Shown here one piece after another: positions 58,456-64,000 of a stretch of 64,000 nucleotides of DNA (the first letter of the stretch is position 1; the number at the start of each line of letters is the position of its first letter). Made by a program: the position numbers and the translations under genes. The notes beneath the pieces were generated by a model, which had not been told where the DNA came from, made no database searches, and worked only from the letters and a program-made list of their open reading frames with translations. The stretch is from CAVWGP01 sp963754645. Its GTDB lineage: Bacteria; Pseudomonadota; Alphaproteobacteria; Bin65. The stretch spans positions 124,001-188,000 of the forward strand of contig CAVWGP010000004.1 in the NCBI GenBank assembly GCA_963754645.1, read 5' to 3'.

Positions 58456-59931
58456 CTACAGCCGCACGCAAACATTCGTCAGCTCGGTATAGAACTCCAG
58501 CGAATGCACGCCGCCTTCGCGGCCGATGCCGGATTGCTTGGAGCCGCCGAACGGCGTGCGCAGGTCGCGCAGGAACCAGCAATTGATCCAGGTGATGCCG
58601 ACGCGGACCTGGCGCGCGGTGCGGTTGGCGCGCTTGATGTCCTGCGTCCAGATCGACGTGGCGAGGCCGTAAGGGCTGTCATTGGCGAGGCGGATCGCGT
58701 CCTCGTCCTTGTCGAAGGGGCGGATGTGGCAGCACGGGCCGAAGATTTCCTCGCGCACCGCCTTGGCGTTTTCCTCGAGCCCGGTCCAGATCGTGGGCTC
58801 GATCCACGAGCCTTGTTCGTAGCGCGCTTCCATCTTGGGCACGCCGCCGCCGGTCACGATTTTGGCGCCGTCGCGCTTCGCCGCTTCGTAGTAGGAGAGC
58901 ACCTTTTGCCGGTGGCCCTGGCTGATGAGCGGGCCCTGGTTCGTCGCCTTGTCGAAGGGATCGCCGCGCTTGAAGCCCTCGGCCTTGGCCTTCAGCGCTT
59001 CGACGAACCTGTCGAAGATCGGGCGCTCGACATAGACGCGCTCGGTGTTGAGGCAGACTTGGCCGCAATTGGCGAAAACCGCGCGCGCCATGCCTTCCAG
59101 CGTCGCGTCGAAATCGCAATCGGCGAAAACGATCGCCGGGTTCTTGCCGCCGAGCTCGAAGGACACGTCGCGCACGCCGACCGCGGCGTTTTTCATGATC
59201 GCCGTGCCTGTTGCGGTTTCGCCGGTGAAGGTGATGGCGTCGATGCCGGGATGCTGGGTGAGGAATTCGCCGGCCGAATCCGGGCCGAAGCCGTGCACGA
59301 CGTTGTAGACGCCCTTGGGGATGCCGACCTCGTTCATCACCTCGCCGAGCAGGGTCGCGGTCGAGGGCGTTTCCTCCGACGGCTTGACGACGACGGTGTT
59401 GCCGCAGGCCATGGCCGGGCCGACCTTCCACGTCATCAGCAGCAGCGGCAGGTTCCACGGGCAGATCACGGCGACAGCGCCCTTGGGCCGGCGCACGGCG
59501 TAGTTGATCGCCTCCTGGCCGTCGGGCGTCACGGTTTCGAAAAACTCGGCGCCCGCCGTCTTGATGGTCTCGGCGAAGACCTTGAAATTCGCGGCGCCGC
59601 GCGGAATGTCGATGTGCGAGGCGAGCGACACGGGCTTGCCGGTGTCGGCGATTTCGGCGCGCAGGAATTCGTCGAAGCGCTGGTTGACGCGGTCGGCGAC
59701 CTTGTTGAGCAGCTCGGCGCGCTTGGCCACCGGAATCTTGCCCCACTCGCCGTCGAGCGCGCGGCGCGCCGCTTGCACCGCCAGGTCGACCTCGGCCTTG
59801 CCGGCTTCGTAAACCCGGCTGACGAGCGAGCGGTCGATCGGATTGATGTTCTCGAAGGTGCGGCCGGTGCCGCCCTTGGTGAATTCGCCGCCGATGAAAT
59901 TCAGGGTTTCGGAAACGTTCGTGGCCGCCAT
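58456..59931 (-). CDS. Aldehyde dehydrogenase, 2-hydroxymuconic-semialdehyde dehydrogenase type
   Basis: This 491-residue NAD(P)-dependent dehydrogenase has VICPWNLPLLLMTWKVGPAM, the catalytic Glu in VSFELGGKNPAIVFADCD and the nucleophile Cys in FANCGQVCLNTERVYV. GKPVSLASHIDIPRGAANFK and the C-terminal TPFGGSKQSGIGREGG favour the hydroxy- or aminomuconic semialdehyde dehydrogenases of aromatic ring cleavage. It may act with the CoA ligase and monooxygenase further right, but no ring-cleavage dioxygenase is in the window. Confidence 0.87.
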   Translation of the reverse strand: MAATNVSETLNFIGGEFTKGGTGRTFENINPIDRSLVSRVYEAGKAEVDLAVQAARRALDGEWGKIPVAKRAELLNKVADRVNQRFDEFLRAEIADTGKPVSLASHIDIPRGAANFKVFAETIKTAGAEFFETVTPDGQEAINYAVRRPKGAVAVICPWNLPLLLMTWKVGPAMACGNTVVVKPSEETPSTATLLGEVMNEVGIPKGVYNVVHGFGPDSAGEFLTQHPGIDAITFTGETATGTAIMKNAAVGVRDVSFELGGKNPAIVFADCDFDATLEGMARAVFANCGQVCLNTERVYVERPIFDRFVEALKAKAEGFKRGDPFDKATNQGPLISQGHRQKVLSYYEAAKRDGAKIVTGGGVPKMEARYEQGSWIEPTIWTGLEENAKAVREEIFGPCCHIRPFDKDEDAIRLANDSPYGLATSIWTQDIKRANRTARQVRVGITWINCWFLRDLRTPFGGSKQSGIGREGGVHSLEFYTELTNVCVRL

Positions 59932-59987
59932 GGGCGGTGTCCTCCGGTTGCGGGCTGGATGGATATGAGCCGGTCGGGCGCCGGCGA

Positions 59988-60461
59988 TCAAGCCGGGCGC
60001 AGCGTGTCGCCGACGCGCACGATGCCGCCGGCGACGATGCGGCAATTCAAGCCCGAGCGGTGCATCAGGTGCTTGAACACCTTTTTTTGCACGAGGTCTT
60101 CGAGATATTGGCAGGGCACGTTGAGGCGGCCGCCTTCGAGCATGCACTCGCCCAGGCGGAAGCGCTTGCCGACCAGGTGATTGAGCGGCACGCCGCGCGT
60201 CGTCAGGTTGCGCCGGTGCTCGTGCGGCAGCAGGTCGATATCGTGATCGCGCCTGAGGGCTTCGAGCGTCTCGATCTCGATCAGCGTCGCCTCGCGGATA
60301 TCGGGCCGCGGCGAGTAGGTGCCGGTGCCCAGCATGTAGCGGTCGCCCTCGATGCCCTGGCCGGCGACGAGGCGCGCCTCGCCGAGCGGGCGCATCGGCT
60401 GCGATCCGGCGGGCGAAACATGGATGTGTTCGAGGCGGCCTTCCCACTGCATTGTCGTCAT
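59988..60461 (-). CDS. MOSC-domain protein
   Basis: This protein of about 157 residues has a single MOSC domain (molybdenum cofactor sulfurase C-terminal type): EARLVAGQGIEGDRYMLGTG, LLPHEHRRNLTTRGVPLNHL and the conserved Cys in GGRLNVPCQYLEDLVQ. Such proteins handle sulfur or the molybdenum cofactor. The ATG at 60461 was chosen; an ATG 9 bases further in is possible. It is divergent from the thioesterase gene. Confidence 0.84.
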   Translation of the reverse strand: MTTMQWEGRLEHIHVSPAGSQPMRPLGEARLVAGQGIEGDRYMLGTGTYSPRPDIREATLIEIETLEALRRDHDIDLLPHEHRRNLTTRGVPLNHLVGKRFRLGECMLEGGRLNVPCQYLEDLVQKKVFKHLMHRSGLNCRIVAGGIVRVGDTLRPA

Positions 60462-60548
60462 TCCCCAAGCGCGCAGCGCCATGCTGGCAATGGCGCTGGC
60501 TTACCGTGTATTGAAAGCTTTAGGAAGGCGGAGGCGGCGAACAGGGCA

Positions 60549-60980
60549 ATGGCGGCGTGGCGCGAATCGGGGCGGGGCGTGGTGTTTCCGTGGCTGTGCG
60601 ACCAGTTCGGGCACATGAATGTGCGCTGGTACGCGGCGCATTTCGACGATGCGAGCTTCCAGGTGTGGTCGCTGATCGGCCTGGGTCCGGCGGAATTCGA
60701 CAAGCGCGGCATCGTCGCCGTGGTTGCGGGCACGAAGATCGATTTCGTCAAGGAAATCCATGCCGGCCGGCTTTTCGTCATGCGCGGCGGTTTCGTGCGC
60801 CTGGGCACCAAGAGCGTCACCTACTTGAACAAGATGTTCGACGCCGATACCGGCGAACTCAAGGCCGTCAACGAAGTGACCGAAGTGTTCTTCGATCCCA
60901 AAACGCGCCGGTCGGCGCCGATGCCGGCCGATTTGCGCGCCGTCGTCGAGCGCAACCTGGTCGATCCCAAGGGGCCGTAG
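60549..60980 (+). CDS. Acyl-CoA thioesterase, 4-hydroxybenzoyl-CoA type
   Basis: This 143-residue hot-dog fold protein has the active-site region PWLCDQFGHMNVRWYAAHFD (Asp-Gln-x-Gly-His-Met-Asn) typical of 4HBT-like thioesterases. GTKIDFVKEIHAGRLFVMRG is the central strand region. It hydrolyses acyl- or aroyl-CoA thioesters. It is followed 22 bases later by a CoA ligase gene. Confidence 0.83.
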   Translation: MAAWRESGRGVVFPWLCDQFGHMNVRWYAAHFDDASFQVWSLIGLGPAEFDKRGIVAVVAGTKIDFVKEIHAGRLFVMRGGFVRLGTKSVTYLNKMFDADTGELKAVNEVTEVFFDPKTRRSAPMPADLRAVVERNLVDPKGP

Positions 60981-61002
60981 CCCGAGCGCAACAGGTGCAA
61001 CA

Positions 61003-62646
61003 ATGAGCGACTTCCTTTCCCTGCCGGATTACGCCGAGGCGCAGCGCAATTTCCGGCTCGCAATTCCCGAATTCTACAATTTCGGCTTCGATCTCATCGA
61101 CAAGCGCGCGGCGCTCAAGGACAAGGCGGCGCTGCTGCATGTCGATGCCAACACCGGCGCGGTTCGCACGGTGCGCTTCTCCGATCTCGCCGTCGCGTCG
61201 AACCGTTTTGCCAATGCGCTCAGCGGTCTCGGCGCCAAGAAGGGCGACTACGCCTTCGTCATGATCCCGCGCATTCCAGCCTGGTATGAGGTTCTCGTCG
61301 GCTGCATGAAGCTCGGCGTCGTCGCCATGCCGGGCACGAACCTGCTGCAGCCCAAGGACATCGAATACCGGCTCAACAAATCGCGTGCCCGCTTCGCCAT
61401 CGTCACCGCCGATCACGCGGCCAAGCTCGACGCGGTGCGCGCCAAATGCCCGGACCTCGCGCACATAATCGTCATCGGCGCGGCCCATGCCGGCGCCACG
61501 CATTACGAAGCGGCGCTGGCGGCGGCCTCGCCCGCGCTCGATCGCGGCGCCTTGCCCAAGTCGCGCAGCGACGAGACCATGCTCGCGTTCTTCACCTCGG
61601 GCACGACGGCGTTCCCCAAAATGGTTCCGCGCGATCACGCCTACGCCATCGCCCACGCCATCACCGCGCGCTACTGGCAGGATTTGCGCGACAGCGATTT
61701 GCATTGGACCGTCTCGGACACGGGCTGGGCCAAGGCGGCCTGGGGCATGCTGTTCGGCCAATGGCAGATCGGCGCCACGCTTTTTCTCTACAATCCCGCG
61801 CCCGGCTTCGACGCCGACGCGCATTTGAAGGCGATCGGCAAATATCGCGTGACGACCTTCTGTGCGCCGCCCACCGCCTATCGCACTTTCGCCCAGCACG
61901 ATCTCAAGCCCTACGATTTCAGCTCGCTGCGCCATTCCTTGAGCGCCGGCGAACCGCTCAACCCCGAAGTCATCCGCGTCTGGAAGGACGCCACGGGGAC
62001 CGAAATCCGCGACGGCTACGGCCAAACCGAAACCGTCAACGTGGTCGCGAACTATCCCGGCGTGCCGGTCAAGCCGGGCTCGATGGGGCTGCCGGTTCCT
62101 GGCATCGCGGTCGACGTCGTGGACGAGGAAGGCCGCGTATCGCCGGTGGGCGAAACCGGCCATGTCGGCGTCAAGCTCACCGAGCCGTGGCCGCTCGGCC
62201 TGTTTCGCGGCTATCACGAGGAGCCCGAGGCGAACGCCAAGTGCTTCCATCACGGCTACTACTACACCGGCGACACGGCCTATCGCGACGCGGACGGCTA
62301 TTTCTGGTTTGTCGGCCGGGCCGACGATCTGATCGGATCGGCCGGCTATCGCATCAGCCCTTTCGAAGTCGAGAGCGCGCTGATCGAACATCCCGCCGTC
62401 GCCGAGTCCGCCGTCATCGGCAAGAAGGACGCGCTGCGCGGCGAAATCGTCAAGGCCTATGTCGTGCTGGCGAAGGGCTTCGAGGCGTCGGACGCGCTGG
62501 TCAAGGAGTTGCAGGATTTCGTGAAAAAAACCACGGCGCCCTACAAATATCCGCGCGAGATCGAATTCCGCGCCGCGCTGCCGAAAACGATCTCCGGCAA
62601 AATCCGCCGCGTCGAGTTGCGCGCGGACGCGAACAAGGGCGCATAG
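61003..62646 (+). CDS. AMP-dependent CoA ligase (acyl- or benzoate-CoA ligase-like)
   Basis: This 547-residue adenylate-forming enzyme has the P-loop-like motif FFTSGTTAFPKMVPRDHAYA, the central GYGQTETVNVVANYPGVPV, TGDTAYRDADGYFWFVGRAD and the catalytic Lys in LPKTISGKIRRVELR. It activates a carboxylic acid to its CoA ester. Resemblance to benzoate-CoA and medium-chain acyl-CoA ligases is general, and the substrate is not fixed. It is cotranscribed with the thioesterase and the monooxygenase. Confidence 0.9.
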   Translation: MSDFLSLPDYAEAQRNFRLAIPEFYNFGFDLIDKRAALKDKAALLHVDANTGAVRTVRFSDLAVASNRFANALSGLGAKKGDYAFVMIPRIPAWYEVLVGCMKLGVVAMPGTNLLQPKDIEYRLNKSRARFAIVTADHAAKLDAVRAKCPDLAHIIVIGAAHAGATHYEAALAAASPALDRGALPKSRSDETMLAFFTSGTTAFPKMVPRDHAYAIAHAITARYWQDLRDSDLHWTVSDTGWAKAAWGMLFGQWQIGATLFLYNPAPGFDADAHLKAIGKYRVTTFCAPPTAYRTFAQHDLKPYDFSSLRHSLSAGEPLNPEVIRVWKDATGTEIRDGYGQTETVNVVANYPGVPVKPGSMGLPVPGIAVDVVDEEGRVSPVGETGHVGVKLTEPWPLGLFRGYHEEPEANAKCFHHGYYYTGDTAYRDADGYFWFVGRADDLIGSAGYRISPFEVESALIEHPAVAESAVIGKKDALRGEIVKAYVVLAKGFEASDALVKELQDFVKKTTAPYKYPREIEFRAALPKTISGKIRRVELRADANKGA

Positions 62647-62655
62647 CCGCGCGCG

Positions 62656-64000
62656 ATGCCGCCCACATTGCCCATCATCATCGCCGGCGCCGGGCCGGTG
62701 GGCATGACGGTCGCGCTCGAGCTGGCGCGGCGCGGCGTGCGCTCGGTGCTGGTTAACGACCGGCCCGGCCCGTCGCCCGAGCCCAAGGCGAACGCGACGA
62801 GCCCGCGTTCGATGGAGCATTTCCGCCGCCTCGGCGTCGCGGCGCGGATTCGCGAACTCGGCCTGCCGCCCGACTATCCCGCCAACGTCACCTATTTCAC
62901 GCGCTTGACCGGCTACGAGCTGGCGCGGCTCAAGCTGCCGCCCTGGGCCGAAGGCTTGGCCGAGACGCGGCGCGGCGCCGGGCCCTGGGCCGCGCCCGAA
63001 CCGGCGCACCGCGCCTCGCAAATCTACGTCGAACGGGCCCTGTTCGAGCGGCTGCACGATTTTCCGCTCATCGAGCGGCGCCATGGCTGGCGCTTTCTCG
63101 AATTCCGCGACGACGGGGAGCGCGTGCGCTGCCTGCATCGCTGAAGCCGCGAGCGGGCGCGAGGAATGGATCGAGGGCGCCTATCTGGTGGGCAGCGACG
63201 GCGGCGGCAGCGCGGTGCGCAAGCAGCTCGGCATCGAGCTCGAAGGCGATGCCGGCATCCAGCGCAATTTCATGGGCGGCACGATGCTGGCGGCGCATGT
63301 CCGCCTGGCGCCGCCGCCGGGCCTGAAATGGCCGGCGCGCTCCTGGCAATATTGGGTGGTCACGCCGGAGATCCGCGCGCTCATTATGGCGATCGACGGG
63401 CGCGGCGAATATGTCGTGCACGTGCAATTGCCGGAGAAACGCCCGCTCGACGCCGCCTATGTCACGGAGCGCGTCGAGCGCGCGGCGGGCGGGCCGGTGC
63501 TGCGCGACATCATCGCGTTCCTGCCCTGGACGGCGGGTTTTCGCTTGCTGGCGCAGCGTTACGGCGCGGGGCGCGTCTTCATCGCCGGCGACGCGGCGCA
63601 TCTGTTCACGCCCACCGGCGGTCTCGGCATGAACACGGGCGTCGACGACGCGGTCAATCTCGCCTGGAAGCTGGCCGCGACGATGACGGGCTGGGGCGGG
63701 CCGCGCTTGCTGGCGAGCTACGAAGCCGAACGCCGTCCGGTGGGCGCGCGCAATCTGGGGTTCTCGAAAGAATTCGCCGACTCGGTCGGCGGCACGCGCG
63801 CCTCGGCGGCGATCGAAACCGACACGCCCGAAGGTGCCGCCGAGCGCGCCGCGGTCGGCGCGCATTTGCTGCACCACGCGGCCTGGGAATTCCTCATTCC
63901 CGGCATCCATCTCGGCTATCGCTACGAAGGCTCGCCGCTGGTCACGCCGGACGGCACGCCGGAACCGGCCGATCCCTCGAACGAATATTTCCCCACGGCG
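62656..64000 (+). CDS. FAD-dependent aromatic monooxygenase, one frameshift, truncated by the window edge
   Basis: This flavin hydroxylase of the PheA/TfdB/MhpA group begins LPIIIAGAGPVGMTVALELA (GxGxxG). After RVRC a base appears added near 63132-63136, and the frame continues IAEAASGREEWIEGAYLVGS, with GSDGGGSAVRKQLG and later VFIAGDAAHLFTPTGGLGMN (GD motif contacting FAD) and TGVDDAVNLAWKL. The gene runs past 64000. It follows the CoA ligase by 9 bases and probably hydroxylates an aromatic or related substrate. Confidence 0.85.

Overview
This is a GC-rich (roughly two-thirds G+C) chromosomal window from an alphaproteobacterium. The gene content and order are typical of the Rhodospirillales and relatives: a peptidoglycan amidase next to rnpB, the ATP synthase zeta inhibitor next to purC-purS-purQ-purL-bolA-grxD, then rpsD, trmJ, cimA, cysS, gltX and nadE. 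No phage, plasmid or complete insertion sequence is present.

Layout. 1-4.7 kb: rnpB and a minus-strand run uup, EamA transporter, amidase. 4.7-11.3 kb: de novo purine genes on the plus strand, with a small NrtS-like membrane protein wedged between purS and purQ, then bolA, grxD and a DUF2927 protein. 11.3-19.8 kb: minus-strand informational and metabolic genes. 20-22.1 kb: four tandem secreted DUF3859 paralogues. 22-33 kb: purB, an AmpG-like MFS, pncA, a thiolase, several secreted proteins of unknown function, radC, map and sfsA. 33-37 kb: a soluble histidine kinase with eight tandem PAS domains. 37-44 kb: a CinA-like protein, small envelope proteins, a BON/OmpA gene overlapping a coiled-coil/helix-hairpin-helix gene, tRNA-Leu(UAA), a creatininase-family protein and a FAD oxidoreductase. 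44.1-46 kb: an AT-richer patch with a decayed toxin-antitoxin module and a broken membrane protein. 46-53.6 kb: amino-acid and keto-acid related enzymes, and an ABC substrate-binding gene followed by a decayed duplicate of the neighbouring amidohydrolase. 53.9-58.2 kb: DsbD, a redoxin, a BtuF-like protein and an IalB-like protein. 58.4-64 kb: an aldehyde dehydrogenase, thioesterase, CoA ligase and flavin monooxygenase that look like part of an aromatic or acid catabolic set and run off the right edge.

A strong general feature is that about 14 otherwise conserved genes carry single-base frameshifts (grxD, cysS, purB, dadA, dsbD and others), often one base added to or lost from a short run. The neighbouring reading frame continues the same protein in each case, so most are more likely sequence errors than true pseudogenes; those genes are annotated over their full span. 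Several palindromic intergenic repeat families are scattered through the window, one of them inserted inside cysS.

The best candidates for undescribed biology are the four-gene DUF3859 cluster, the eight-PAS kinase and the BON/OmpA plus coiled-coil/HhH pair. None forms a demonstrable new system from sequence alone.
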